Source: a virus. Taken from it: a DNA stretch of 57,042 nucleotides. This document shows positions 4,316 to 13,319 of this stretch, one piece after another. Below the pieces are notes generated by a model that did not search any database, had not been told where the DNA came from, and saw only the letters and a program-made list of their open reading frames with translations. The position numbers were made by a program, and so were the translations under genes. Within the stretch, counting starts at the first letter, position 1; every line of letters begins with the position of its first letter. Location: IMG/VR virus record IMGVR_UViG_3300046804_003910, positions 1-57,042 of that record. One strand, written 5' to 3'.

Positions 4316-4952
4316 TACAAATACTGATTTACCAAATGGTGTGACCACAGAAGAATTCTTACTAGTTTTAGAAAATATAACCAAAAGACTAGCTAATAAA
4401 TTCAGATTCGCATATCATACCACAGAAGATATGAAACAACAAGCAGCAATTTTTGCTCTTGAAGGATTGCAAAATTATGACAAAAAAAGGCCCCTAGAAA
4501 ACTTTCTTTGGACCCACGTTAGAAATCGACTATTTAATTACAAACGCAATAACTATCAAAGGCCCGATAAACCCTGCTTCAGTTGTCCTTTCTTTGATCA
4601 ACATTGCAAAGTTAGCATTAATCAGTGTGAGCAGTATTCTAACAAACAAGATTGTGAACTATATGCTAGTTGGTCCAAGCGCAACGAAGCCAAAAAGAAT
4701 ATTATTCAGCCAGGATATTTAGAAAATACTAATCATTTGTGTCCATCAAGCAAAGATAATTTATTAGAAAACAAAGAATTAATTAATCTATTAGATCAAT
4801 ATATTCATAGTGACTATAGAGAAATTTATCTAAAATTAAAACACGGATATAAAATTAATAAGGTTGATATGAAAAAATTAAAAAATCATATTCTTAAATT
4901 AGCGGAGGAAAACAATTGGACAGCAACATTCCAAAAAAACGAGGACAACTAA
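4293..4952 (+). CDS. Sigma-factor-like protein with cysteine cluster (219 aa)
   Basis: Residues about 25-85 (EEFLLVLENITKRLANKFRF, then TTEDMKQQAAIFALEGLQNYD, RPLENFLWTHVRNRLFNYKR) match the layout of sigma-70 region 2: a helix, 'DL-Q' equivalent, then 'F-PF--W-R-N---' . This is also how phage late sigma factors such as T4 gp55 read. Next comes a Cys-rich segment (C-x2-C-x5-C, then C-x12-C) that probably binds zinc and is not part of ordinary sigma factors. The C-terminus is Lys-rich and helical. If real, it would direct host RNA polymerase to late promoters of this phage. An alternative is a DNA-binding protein of the packaging module. It overlaps both neighbours. Confidence 0.6.
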   Translation: MTKAKQNNTNTDLPNGVTTEEFLLVLENITKRLANKFRFAYHTTEDMKQQAAIFALEGLQNYDKKRPLENFLWTHVRNRLFNYKRNNYQRPDKPCFSCPFFDQHCKVSINQCEQYSNKQDCELYASWSKRNEAKKNIIQPGYLENTNHLCPSSKDNLLENKELINLLDQYIHSDYREIYLKLKHGYKINKVDMKKLKNHILKLAEENNWTATFQKNEDN

Positions 4953-5728
4953 GTCTGGACGAAGAAAAATATATTCGTGACAACTACGCCTCAACTTCTC
5001 TGCAACAAATTGCTGATCATCTTAATCGCAATATTGCTCCAATAGAGCGATATGTTAATGAAAATCAATTATCTGTTATAACCAGCAACGTTGACAACCA
5101 GATACTAAAACAGAAATTGCACACCAAAACGTTTTGGCCAGAAATTACACGACAATTTGATGTTGAAACGGGCGAACTAGAATACTTTGAAAGCACATGG
5201 ATAGGACTTATTAAGCAGTTTCGTGAGGATGTTTTACCGGCCGAAGAACTTCAAATCAAACAATTTATCACTATTGATATTCTTATTAATCGAAGCATGA
5301 AAGAAAGAAAGCGCCATATTGCCGAAACTGATAAACTTCAAAAACTAGTAGATAAAGAATATGAGAAGCCTGAGGACCAAAGAGACATACCGAAATTGGC
5401 CAATCTAGAAACTCAATTAAGTTTTGCTCGAAACAGCATCGCCAATTATACTAATGAATATACCAAACTTTTAAATGAGCAACAAAAAATTAGTAAAGAT
5501 CTTAAGGCTACTCGTGAACAGCGTATTAAAAGAATAGAAGATGGAAAAAGCAGTTGGACAGGATTAATACGAATGCTAGAAGACGAAGAAGTACGAGAAA
5601 AAGAAGGTCGCGAAATGGAAATTCTCAGTATGGCCACCAACAAGGTTAAACAAAAACTTTATGACTATCATAACTATCAGGACGGAGTTATCGATAAACC
5701 ATTCCTAAATTCAGAAAGCGTAAATTAA
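4916..5728 (+). CDS. Probable terminase small subunit (270 aa)
   Basis: The N-terminus (LSLDEEKYIRDNYASTSLQQIADHLNRNIAPIERYVNEN, residues 12-50) is a helix-turn-helix of the kind that recognises packaging sites. The rest is a long Lys/Glu-rich coiled coil (residues about 110-240). This 'HTH plus coiled-coil oligomerisation' layout fits small terminases. The gene begins inside the sigma-like gene and ends 1 nt before the dehydratase start, so it is in the operon that leads to the large terminase at 7464. The identification is from layout and position, not from a recognised signature. Another DNA-binding role is possible. Confidence 0.6.
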   Translation: MDSNIPKKRGQLSLDEEKYIRDNYASTSLQQIADHLNRNIAPIERYVNENQLSVITSNVDNQILKQKLHTKTFWPEITRQFDVETGELEYFESTWIGLIKQFREDVLPAEELQIKQFITIDILINRSMKERKRHIAETDKLQKLVDKEYEKPEDQRDIPKLANLETQLSFARNSIANYTNEYTKLLNEQQKISKDLKATREQRIKRIEDGKSSWTGLIRMLEDEEVREKEGREMEILSMATNKVKQKLYDYHNYQDGVIDKPFLNSESVN

Positions 5729-5729
5729 T

Positions 5730-6725
5730 ATGACAAAGATCGCAGCAATTACGGGCATAACAGGACAGGACGGAAGCTATCTTGCCGAGAATCTTTTAAA
5801 CAGAGGATACGGCGTGGTAGGATTATATCGTCGTAGTAGTAGTTCTAATTTTACTAGAATAAAACATATACTAAAACATCCTCGATTATTACTAGAAGAA
5901 TTTGATTTAACAGACCCTAGTGATTGTACTGACGTTATAACAAAACATCACCCAAATGAGTTCTACAATCTCGCTGCTCAAAGTCATGTTGCTACCAGCT
6001 TCAAACAGCCAACAACAACATTTGAGATTAATTCTGTTGGAGTAACAAATTTATTAGAAAATATCAGAAAGTTTAGTCAAACCACACGATTTTATCAAGC
6101 CAGCACCAGCGAAATGTTTGGCTGTAACTATACTGAAAAGGATGGAAAAAAGTACCAAAATGAAGAAACCACCTTATTGCCCCAAAGTCCTTACGCAGTA
6201 TCTAAGTTAGCTAGTCATCGCATGGTACAAATATATCGCGAAGCATACGGATTATATGCTTGTAGCGGCATACTATTTAACCACGAAAGTCCACGACGCG
6301 GTGAAAACTTTGTAACGCGCAAAATTACTCGGTATATTGGACGCTTGGTAAATAATAAGCTAGAACCTGATGAAAAACTCAAATTAGGTAATATTAAAGC
6401 GGTACGAGATTGGGGTCATGCTAAAGATTATGTAGAAGCTATGAGACGAATGTTGGCGGGCGGAATCGCTGATGATTTTGTTATTAGTACCGGTCACTCA
6501 TATACTGTGGAGCAATTTTTAGTAGCAGCTTTTGGTTTAATTGATAAAAATTATCAAGACTATTTTGAGATTGATCCTGCTCTTTATCGACCAGCAGAAG
6601 TAGAATATTTACACGGTGATTGCTCTAAAGCTCAACGAGTATTAAAGTGGCAACCTCAAATAGCTTTCGAAGATCTTGTTAAAGATATGGTAACCTCAGA
6701 TATTCAATTGTTCCAAAATGATTAG
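5730..6725 (+). CDS. gmd: GDP-mannose 4,6-dehydratase
   Basis: A full-length (331 aa) extended short-chain dehydrogenase. The NAD(P)-binding motif GITGQDG is at residues 9-15. ASTSEMFG (124-131) and SPYAVSK (153-159) supply the catalytic Thr/Ser, Glu128, Tyr155 and Lys159 of the GMD family; FNHESPRRGENFVTRK is also highly typical. The enzyme converts GDP-D-mannose to GDP-4-keto-6-deoxymannose, the precursor of GDP-fucose and related deoxysugars. Placed within the packaging operon, it probably acts on host sugar nucleotides during infection, for surface glycan change or glycosylation of virion proteins. No partner epimerase or reductase gene is in this window. Catalytic residues are all intact. 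Confidence 0.95.
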   Translation: MTKIAAITGITGQDGSYLAENLLNRGYGVVGLYRRSSSSNFTRIKHILKHPRLLLEEFDLTDPSDCTDVITKHHPNEFYNLAAQSHVATSFKQPTTTFEINSVGVTNLLENIRKFSQTTRFYQASTSEMFGCNYTEKDGKKYQNEETTLLPQSPYAVSKLASHRMVQIYREAYGLYACSGILFNHESPRRGENFVTRKITRYIGRLVNNKLEPDEKLKLGNIKAVRDWGHAKDYVEAMRRMLAGGIADDFVISTGHSYTVEQFLVAAFGLIDKNYQDYFEIDPALYRPAEVEYLHGDCSKAQRVLKWQPQIAFEDLVKDMVTSDIQLFQND

Positions 6726-6993
6726 AAATTTCGATGATCCTGAATATAAAAAGTGGAGAAAAAAAGTTTACGCAAGAGATAACCATAAGTGTCAATGGCC
6801 AGGATGCTCTAATAAGAAAAAACTTAATGCACATCATATAAGACGCTGGGCAGATTGTCCGGGCTTACGATTTGAAATAGATAATGGAATAACACTATGT
6901 AAAGATCACCATAAAATGATTACTGGTGTAGAAACTTATTATGAGGCCGTTTTTTACAATATCATAAAGCAAAATAAAAAACATGACAAATAA
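6718..6993 (+). CDS. HNH endonuclease (91 aa)
   Basis: A compact HNH nuclease: RDNHKCQWPGC (Cys25, Cys30) and LNAHHIRRWADCP (His39, His40), then DNGITLCKDHHK (Asn56, Cys61, His64, His65). The Cys pairs would bind a structural zinc, and the His/Asn residues form the beta-beta-alpha metal site. Small HNH proteins beside terminase genes are known to assist DNA packaging in several siphoviruses. The start overlaps the dehydratase stop and the end overlaps the next nuclease gene, so all are co-expressed. A free-standing homing nuclease is the alternative reading. Confidence 0.9.
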   Translation: MIRNFDDPEYKKWRKKVYARDNHKCQWPGCSNKKKLNAHHIRRWADCPGLRFEIDNGITLCKDHHKMITGVETYYEAVFYNIIKQNKKHDK

Positions 6994-7471
6994 TAATACT
7001 TATAATAATTTTACAATAATAGTAGACACACGAGAACAACAACCGTGGACCTTTGATAATTATGCCAAGGCTCACAAGAAGCTGGATACTGGAGATTATA
7101 GCATAGAAGGCTTAGAGCATATATTAACCATCGAAAGAAAAAAGAGTTCTAGTGAATTTGCAACGAACATTGTTGAGAGTCGATTCAAAGATGTTGTGAT
7201 GCGTTTGAGTCAATTTAAATATTCATTTTTATTATTAGAATTTGATGTAGAAGACTTATTAATATATCCTATCGGAAGCACTGTTCCTAAAAGGATGTGG
7301 GATAAAGTTAAAATTACTCCTTCATTCTTAATCAAACACATTATTGAACTACAACTAAATCATAACATAAAAGTTATGTTTTGTGGTAATGCGGCAAATG
7401 CAGAAAAGATAGCTGAATTCATTTTTAAAAAAATACATTACATAGAAATGGTAAAAAAACAAGATGAATGA
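6983..7471 (+). CDS. ERCC4-type (XPF/Mus81-like) nuclease (162 aa)
   Basis: Contains the whole ERCC4 nuclease core: VDTREQQPW (Asp15, Arg17, Glu18), GDYSI (Gly37, Asp38) and ERKK (Glu51-Arg52-Lys53-Lys54), followed by SRFKDVVMRLSQF, which is the expected helix. ERCC4 nucleases cut branched DNA such as flaps and junctions. A single-domain version without helicase or (HhH)2 region suggests a debranching role on replicated phage DNA before packaging. The gene lies between the HNH nuclease and large terminase genes and overlaps both. The stretch after the ERK motif has SSSEF where many members have a DFxxS pattern; activity is probable but unproven. Confidence 0.88.
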   Translation: MTNNNTYNNFTIIVDTREQQPWTFDNYAKAHKKLDTGDYSIEGLEHILTIERKKSSSEFATNIVESRFKDVVMRLSQFKYSFLLLEFDVEDLLIYPIGSTVPKRMWDKVKITPSFLIKHIIELQLNHNIKVMFCGNAANAEKIAEFIFKKIHYIEMVKKQDE

Positions 7472-9488
7472 TCTAAGCAATAAAATATCATTTGATGATG
7501 CTTGGTTAGATCTGGGCGATATTAGTAAAATTAACATAGATAAAAATGTAATGATTCACAGGTCAGAAAGCGATATTGAGCTTCCTGATCTTCATCTAAT
7601 GAAAGTTTTAAAAAATCCTAAGTATATAGGAAGTATGGTAAAGCTTTTATTTAATATTGAATTGCATCCTATACAAATATTAATTTTACAAGAGTTTTGG
7701 ATTCGACCATTTCCTATGTATATTGCTAGTCGTGGTTGGGGTAAATCGTTTCTATTAGCTTTATATTGTGTTATTAAATGCACATTCTGTCCTGGTACTA
7801 AAATAGTCGTAGTAGGTGCTGCATTTCGTCAAAGTAAAATCATCTTTGAATATATGGAAACTATTTGGCGCAATAGTCCCATATTAAGAAGTATCTTTAA
7901 TGGTAATGATGATGGTCCAAGACGAGATGTTGACAGATGTACTATTCGTTTAGGAGACAGTTGGACAATAGCCATTCCTATGGGTGATGGTAGTAAAATC
8001 AGAGGTTTACGCGCGCACATTATAATCGCTGACGAATTTGCATCTATAAGTCCTGATATTTATGAAACAGTAGTATCAGGATTCGCTGCGGTATCAGCAA
8101 GTCCAATACAGAATGTTAAAGAAGAAGCTAAGAAAAAAGCCATGATTGAAGCAGGAATATGGAATGAGGAATTAGAAGTATTAAACACAAAGATGGGCAA
8201 TCAGGCAATTATATCAGGAACAGCAGATTATGATTTTAAACATTTTGCTTCTTACTGGAAAAGATACAAAGCCATTATAGAAAGCAAAGGAGAAAAAAGA
8301 AAACTAGAAGAAATATTTAAGGGCGAAGTTCCAGATAACTTTAATTGGAAAGACTATAGTATTATTCGTATACCGTATGAACTAATACCAAAGGGCTTTA
8401 TGGATGATAAACAGGTGAGTAGAGCTAAAGCAACTATTCATAATGGTATATATAATATGGAGTACGCTGCTTGTTTCGTAAAAGATAGTGAAGGATTTTT
8501 TAGGAGAAGTCTGATAGAGAGCTGCGTAGTTTCTAATAATCAAATTATTATTGATGGAAAACCAATAATGTTTGATGCAGTTATTAAAGGAGACCCCAAT
8601 AAGCAGTATGTATACGGGATCGATCCTGCTAGTGAACAAGATAATTTTAGTATCGTTATATTAGAAGTAAATCCTACGCATTCTAAAATCGTGTATTGCT
8701 GGACTACTAATAGAGCTAATTTTAAAGAGCGTCAAAAAACCGGGCTTATAACGGAACATGATTTCTATGGATTCTGTGCTCGTAAAATTAGAAATTTGAT
8801 GAAAACTTTTAAGCCAATTAAAATAGGTATGGACGCACAAGGAGGAGGGGTCGCAATTGAGGAATCATTACATGACCCCAACAGGCTAGAAGAAGGAGAA
8901 ATATTAATTTGGCCAACAATAGAGGATAAAGAGAAAGATACCGATGACCAACCAGGACTACACATATTGGAACTTATTCAATTTGCTAAAGCAGAATGGA
9001 CGAGCCAAGCCAACCATGGACTAAGAAAAGACTTAGAAGATAAAACCTTGCTATTTCCTGCTTTTGATAATTTAACTCTAGGATTAGCTATTGAAAGAGA
9101 GGGTAAAGATATATTAGAAATGGATCTTAATCCTCTTTATGACAGCTTAAGTGAATGCATATTAGAAATAGAAGAATTAAAGAATGAATTGACAACCATA
9201 GTAATGACACAAACTAGCCAAGGCCCAAATGCCAGAGACAGATGGGACACCCCTGAAACAAAACTTGGTCAAGGCAAAAAAGGAAGACTAAGAAAAGACC
9301 GCTATAGTTCATTAATAATAGCTAATATGTTAGCAAGACAACTAAATAAAGCATTAAAACCTATTAACTATGATATTATTGGAGAGAATGCTAGGGACTC
9401 AGTTAAGAATAATGGTAATATGTATCGTGGACCAGAATGGTTTATAAATGGAGCTAATGACGATGTATATACGGGAATCTACAGATAA
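7464..9488 (+). CDS. terL: Terminase large subunit (674 aa)
   Basis: The ATPase domain has Walker A SRGWGKS (residues 89-95) and Walker B HIIIADEF with Asp190/Glu191. A coupling-motif-like ISGTADY follows at about 250. The nuclease domain shows YGIDPASEQDNFSIVILE and KIGMDAQGGG, the acidic metal ligands of the RNase H-like terminase nuclease. This motor drives ATP-dependent DNA translocation through the portal and cuts the concatemer. The unusual Trp in the P-loop (GWGKS in place of GxGKT/S) is common in phage terminases. Length is at the longer end for the family, with a Lys-rich C-terminal tail. The portal gene follows directly. Confidence 0.95.
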   Translation: MNDLSNKISFDDAWLDLGDISKINIDKNVMIHRSESDIELPDLHLMKVLKNPKYIGSMVKLLFNIELHPIQILILQEFWIRPFPMYIASRGWGKSFLLALYCVIKCTFCPGTKIVVVGAAFRQSKIIFEYMETIWRNSPILRSIFNGNDDGPRRDVDRCTIRLGDSWTIAIPMGDGSKIRGLRAHIIIADEFASISPDIYETVVSGFAAVSASPIQNVKEEAKKKAMIEAGIWNEELEVLNTKMGNQAIISGTADYDFKHFASYWKRYKAIIESKGEKRKLEEIFKGEVPDNFNWKDYSIIRIPYELIPKGFMDDKQVSRAKATIHNGIYNMEYAACFVKDSEGFFRRSLIESCVVSNNQIIIDGKPIMFDAVIKGDPNKQYVYGIDPASEQDNFSIVILEVNPTHSKIVYCWTTNRANFKERQKTGLITEHDFYGFCARKIRNLMKTFKPIKIGMDAQGGGVAIEESLHDPNRLEEGEILIWPTIEDKEKDTDDQPGLHILELIQFAKAEWTSQANHGLRKDLEDKTLLFPAFDNLTLGLAIEREGKDILEMDLNPLYDSLSECILEIEELKNELTTIVMTQTSQGPNARDRWDTPETKLGQGKKGRLRKDRYSSLIIANMLARQLNKALKPINYDIIGENARDSVKNNGNMYRGPEWFINGANDDVYTGIYR

Positions 9489-9490
9489 AA

Positions 9491-9510
9491 GTGTATAATT
9501 CCTTTATAAT
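9491..9510 (+). promoter_or_regulatory. Candidate late promoter upstream of portal
   Basis: GTGTATAATT followed by TTATAAT in the 70-bp gap between terL and portal. A GTGTA(T/A) start followed by an A+T-rich tract also occurs at 14890, 27413 and 31558 before structural genes. It might be read by the phage's own sigma-like protein; no -35 is visible. Confidence 0.3.
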
Positions 9511-9558
9511 CCCATTGCATTACTATTAAGATATATTCTAGCTAATAAAGAGGCCAAA

Positions 9559-11736
9559 ATGCCAAGAAAAAAGTCCAAAGATGAGGTTATTAATCCTGGA
9601 AATACTGTTCCTCCAGAAGCTTATATAACATGGGGAGATGATTTAGATAGTAAAAGAGAAGCGCTAAAAAGCGCAGGATCATCTTTAGATGAATTTACTT
9701 TGATAGAAAAAGCAACAGCCGCTGGTGGTCGTAGATATAGTTTAGATTTTTCTAGTCTAGATGGACTTACAGGAAGTCGCCCAGGATTAACCAAAGATGA
9801 TTACTATACATTTAGACCTCAAGAGGCTCCTCCTAATGAGATAAAAATGATTCTGCAACGAGCAGAAAGAATTTATCAAAGAGTAGGGTTGGTAAAAAAT
9901 GTTATTGATCTTATGGGAGATTTTGCTAGTCAAGGAATACGATTAGTACACAGAAATAAAAGGATAGAAAGATTTTATAGAAGATGGTTTAAAAAAATAA
10001 ATGGTAAAGATAGGAGCGAAAGATTCCTTAACAATCTATATAAAAGTGGTAATATTGTTATAGACAGAAGAACAGCAAAGATAAGTATAAAAGTTGCAGA
10101 CAAGCTGTATAAAGCTCTTGGTACGGCAGATATGCAATTGAATGATCTTCCAGAAGTAAATGTTGATAAAAGAGAGATTCCATGGAAATATACATTCATA
10201 GATCCTATATGTGTTGAGGTCTCAGCAGGAGCACTCTCTTCATTTTTAAATGACAAAACATATGAATTAATTTTACCAGCAGCATTGCGTAAAGTTATTA
10301 ATAATCCAAAAACAGAAAATGAAAAAAGAGTTATCGATAATTTACCTGCACAAATTATAGAAGCTGCTAAAAATAAAAAACCATACCCTCTTGATCATGA
10401 TAAAACATTAGTATTCCACTACAAAAAAGATGATTGGCAAGCATGGGCATATCCTATGATTTATGCTATCATGGACGATATTACAGTAGTTGAAAAACTT
10501 AAATTAGCTGATATGGCAGCTTTGGATGGTGCTATTAGTAATATTAGAATATTTAAATTAGGAAGTTTAGAACATAAAATTGCTCCTACAAAAGCAGCCA
10601 CATCTAAACTAGCCCAGATTCTTGGAAATAATGTTGGAGGAGGAACTATGGATCTTATATGGGGTCCAGATATTGAATTATTAGAAAGTAATACTAATGT
10701 ACATAATTTTCTAGGAGAAGGAAAATATATTCCACATCTTAATGCTATATATGCCGGATTAGGTATTCCTCCAACCCTAACAGGCACATTTGGTGCAGCA
10801 GGAACAACAAATAATTTTATCAGTTTAAAAACTCTAACACAAAGATTACAATATGGTAGAGATAGATTAATAGAATTTTGGGAAGAAGAAATAGCTATAG
10901 TTCAAAAAGCTATGGGATTTAAGTACCCTGCTAAAATTGAGTTTGATAGAATGGATCTTAGTAATGAAGATAGCGAAAAAGCTTTATTGGTACAGCTTGC
11001 TGATCGTAATCTTATTAGTGATGAACTATTACAAACAAGATTCGGTTTTGATCCTGATATGGAAAAGAGTAGACTAAATAGAGAGAGTAGAGAAAGAGAT
11101 AGTAATAGAATGGTTCAAAAATCTGGTCCGTGGTTTGATCCTGAATTCGAAAACTCACTAAAGAAAATAGCTTTACAAACAGGAATAGTAACTCCCAGTC
11201 AAGTTGGTTTAGAATTAGAAAAAAAGAAAACCAGTGAAAAAAGCGCTTTGGAAATGAAAGTACCATCATCTCCCATTGGGGGAGGCGGTCCAATTCCAGC
11301 AAAAAATCCTACAGGCGTTCCTGGCGAAGGAAGACCAAAACTATCCAAGGATTCAGAAAAGAGAAAAACTAAAACATTTAGTCCAAGAACCGGAGCTAAA
11401 TTATCACTATGGGCAAATTCAGCACAAGATAAAATTAGCGATATAATTAATCCTATCATGTTAGAATTTTTTAATAAAAAGAACATTAGAAGTCTTAGTA
11501 ATATAGAGTTTGAAAAATTAGAAGATATTAAAACAAGTATTTTATTAAGTTTATCTCCTTATGATAACATTAATAATCAATCTATTAGCAATATAAATAT
11601 TAATAACAATACTGTAAGTACTTATTATAATTGGCTAAAATTATTAAAATCTGATTTAGGAAGAGCTTTAACGGTTGAGGAAACAAAACAGGCTAAGGCT
11701 TCTTTTTATAGTATGGTGTATAGCCAAGATGTATAA
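9559..11736 (+). CDS. Portal protein (725 aa)
   Basis: Position directly after terL and length fit a phage portal. Recognisable parts are RVGLVKNVIDLMGDFASQGI (residues 115-135, clip/wing entry), RNKRIERFYRRWF, a core sheet around YPLDHDKTLVFHYKKDDWQAW, and a long helix region (GKYIPHLNAIYAGLGIPPTLTGTFG, then FISLKTLTQRLQYGRDRLIEFWEEEI), which is typical of portal stem and crown. The C-terminal 200 residues are low-complexity and Lys-rich (PIGGGGPIPAKNPTGVP) and may be an extended crown or a scaffold contact. Twelve copies would form the DNA channel at one capsid vertex. GAGG precedes the start. Confidence 0.88.
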   Translation: MPRKKSKDEVINPGNTVPPEAYITWGDDLDSKREALKSAGSSLDEFTLIEKATAAGGRRYSLDFSSLDGLTGSRPGLTKDDYYTFRPQEAPPNEIKMILQRAERIYQRVGLVKNVIDLMGDFASQGIRLVHRNKRIERFYRRWFKKINGKDRSERFLNNLYKSGNIVIDRRTAKISIKVADKLYKALGTADMQLNDLPEVNVDKREIPWKYTFIDPICVEVSAGALSSFLNDKTYELILPAALRKVINNPKTENEKRVIDNLPAQIIEAAKNKKPYPLDHDKTLVFHYKKDDWQAWAYPMIYAIMDDITVVEKLKLADMAALDGAISNIRIFKLGSLEHKIAPTKAATSKLAQILGNNVGGGTMDLIWGPDIELLESNTNVHNFLGEGKYIPHLNAIYAGLGIPPTLTGTFGAAGTTNNFISLKTLTQRLQYGRDRLIEFWEEEIAIVQKAMGFKYPAKIEFDRMDLSNEDSEKALLVQLADRNLISDELLQTRFGFDPDMEKSRLNRESRERDSNRMVQKSGPWFDPEFENSLKKIALQTGIVTPSQVGLELEKKKTSEKSALEMKVPSSPIGGGGPIPAKNPTGVPGEGRPKLSKDSEKRKTKTFSPRTGAKLSLWANSAQDKISDIINPIMLEFFNKKNIRSLSNIEFEKLEDIKTSILLSLSPYDNINNQSISNININNNTVSTYYNWLKLLKSDLGRALTVEETKQAKASFYSMVYSQDV

Positions 11737-11757
11737 ATTCTCGGAGAAATTATAATT

Positions 11758-13293
11758 ATGAAAATTTTTGAACAAGAAAAATTAGATGGCTTACAAGATC
11801 TACTGTCAGCCACCGCCTCAATATCATATGCTAGTGCGGTTTCTCCTTGTGATAAACTAAAAAGTACAAAAAATCTTAAAAGCATAGCGTCATTTAACGA
11901 TGATGATCTATATTATGTTCAATCTATTTTAGTAAGTAGTTCATGGAATAAAAATGATGATATTTTTGACAAAGCAGAAGTTTGGAATGCTCGAAATACT
12001 CCAGAAGACAAACCAACTAATTTAGAGCATGACGAATCACTAATAATAGGACATATTGTATCCAATTGGCCGATTACAGAAGATGGTATATTAATTGATG
12101 AAAATACTCCAATAGAAAATTTACCAGATAAATATCATATTTTAACAGGATCAGTTATCTATAAAGCCTTTTCTAGTCCAGAACTTAGAGAAAGATCAGA
12201 AAAACTAATAGCTGAAATAGAAAATGGCCAAAAATATGTTAGTATGGAATGTTTATTTAAGGGATTTGATTATGGATTATTAAACAAGGCTAATAACGAA
12301 TATAAAATATTAGCTAGAAATAATGAAACAGCATACTTAACAAAATACCTAAGAGCCTACGGCGGATTAGGCGAACACCAAGACTATAAAATTGGCAGAG
12401 TTCTGCGTAATATAACTTTTACAGGCAAGGGATTTGTTGATAAACCAGCAAATGAAGATAGTATTATTTTTTCAAAAAACCTTATTCCTGTAACAAATGA
12501 TAATCCTGAACCTATTATTGCAGCAGAAAAAAATTGCGAAATTGATAAATTAGGTGTATTAAATTTTCAATCCAATAAAGAATCGGAGACTTTAACTATG
12601 AGTTCAGCTAAAACAGAAACAACTATGGAAGACACACAAGCCGAAACAGTATCAGAAGTGAATACTGTTGCTTTGGAGTTAACCTCTAAAGTTGAAGAAT
12701 TAACAGCTTCCAATGAAACATTAAAGAGTGAATTACAGGCTTTAGCAGAAACTAAAGACAATGAAATTAAAACACTCAAAGAAGAAGCAGCTAAGAAAAT
12801 GGAAGATAAAGAAGAAGAAGCTAAAAAAATGAAAGCTGCTATAGAAAATATTCAAAATGAACTTAATGCTGCAAATGAGTTAGTTGCTGCTTATAAGACT
12901 AAAGAAGAAGAAATGATGAAGAAAGAAAAGAAGAACAAACGCATGGCTTCTTTAGTTAGTGCTGGTGTAGATAATGCAACAGCAGAAGCAACAGTTGACA
13001 AATTCGATAGTTTGGATGACGACGCTTTTGATGCTATGACCTCTCTTTTCGCTGGTAAGATGCCACCTTGGCTAGAGAAGAAAAAAGAAGAAGAAGACAA
13101 AACAGAAAAGAAAAAAGCATCAGAAGAAGAATCCAATGTTGAGGCGGATCCATCGGTGCTAGAAACAGCCGAGGTTGAAGCTAATATTAATCTAGCTGTT
13201 GGTAGTAACGATTCAGAATCTGCACTAGAATCTGCCAGAGCAGAACTGGTCGAGTTTGTTTGTAGCAAAATCGGCAAAAAAAATAACAAGTAG
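11758..13293 (+). CDS. Prohead protease fused to scaffold (511 aa)
   Basis: The N-terminal domain (residues 1-240) has the prohead-protease layout: LEHDESLIIGHIVSNWPI supplies the candidate catalytic His (about 100), and YVSMECLFKGFDYG the candidate Ser (about 162); GFVDKPANEDS closes the domain. From residue about 281 onward the protein is an Ala/Glu/Lys-rich coiled coil (EEAAKKMEDKEEEAKKMK), followed by an acidic tail, which is what a scaffolding protein looks like. Protease and scaffold in one chain resemble phages of the lambda and related types. An internal ribosome site and ATG at 12598 could make scaffold alone. The protease would remove scaffold before DNA packaging. Confidence 0.85.
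   Translation: MKIFEQEKLDGLQDLLSATASISYASAVSPCDKLKSTKNLKSIASFNDDDLYYVQSILVSSSWNKNDDIFDKAEVWNARNTPEDKPTNLEHDESLIIGHIVSNWPITEDGILIDENTPIENLPDKYHILTGSVIYKAFSSPELRERSEKLIAEIENGQKYVSMECLFKGFDYGLLNKANNEYKILARNNETAYLTKYLRAYGGLGEHQDYKIGRVLRNITFTGKGFVDKPANEDSIIFSKNLIPVTNDNPEPIIAAEKNCEIDKLGVLNFQSNKESETLTMSSAKTETTMEDTQAETVSEVNTVALELTSKVEELTASNETLKSELQALAETKDNEIKTLKEEAAKKMEDKEEEAKKMKAAIENIQNELNAANELVAAYKTKEEEMMKKEKKNKRMASLVSAGVDNATAEATVDKFDSLDDDAFDAMTSLFAGKMPPWLEKKKEEEDKTEKKKASEEESNVEADPSVLETAEVEANINLAVGSNDSESALESARAELVEFVCSKIGKKNNK
12598..13293 (+). CDS. Internal in-frame start for free scaffold (231 aa)
   Basis: Within the protease-scaffold gene, ATG at 12598 (Met281, MSSAKTETTMEDTQ) is preceded by CGGAG with a 9-nt gap, a good ribosome site in a gene where other Met codons have none. 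The product would be exactly the coiled-coil scaffold without the protease domain, as in lambda, where C (protease) and Nu3 (scaffold) share one frame. The scaffold would then be made in excess, as assembly demands. The coding evidence is clear; use of this start is inferred. Confidence 0.6.
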   Translation: MSSAKTETTMEDTQAETVSEVNTVALELTSKVEELTASNETLKSELQALAETKDNEIKTLKEEAAKKMEDKEEEAKKMKAAIENIQNELNAANELVAAYKTKEEEMMKKEKKNKRMASLVSAGVDNATAEATVDKFDSLDDDAFDAMTSLFAGKMPPWLEKKKEEEDKTEKKKASEEESNVEADPSVLETAEVEANINLAVGSNDSESALESARAELVEFVCSKIGKKNNK

Positions 13294-13319
13294 TACCCAA
13301 TTAATACGGAGAAATTACA

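Noticed and set aside
6718-6993. HNH gene as homing endonuclease of the 19.8-kb intron
   Set aside because: It is 13 kb away, translationally coupled to terminase genes and typical of packaging HNH proteins; a link cannot be shown.
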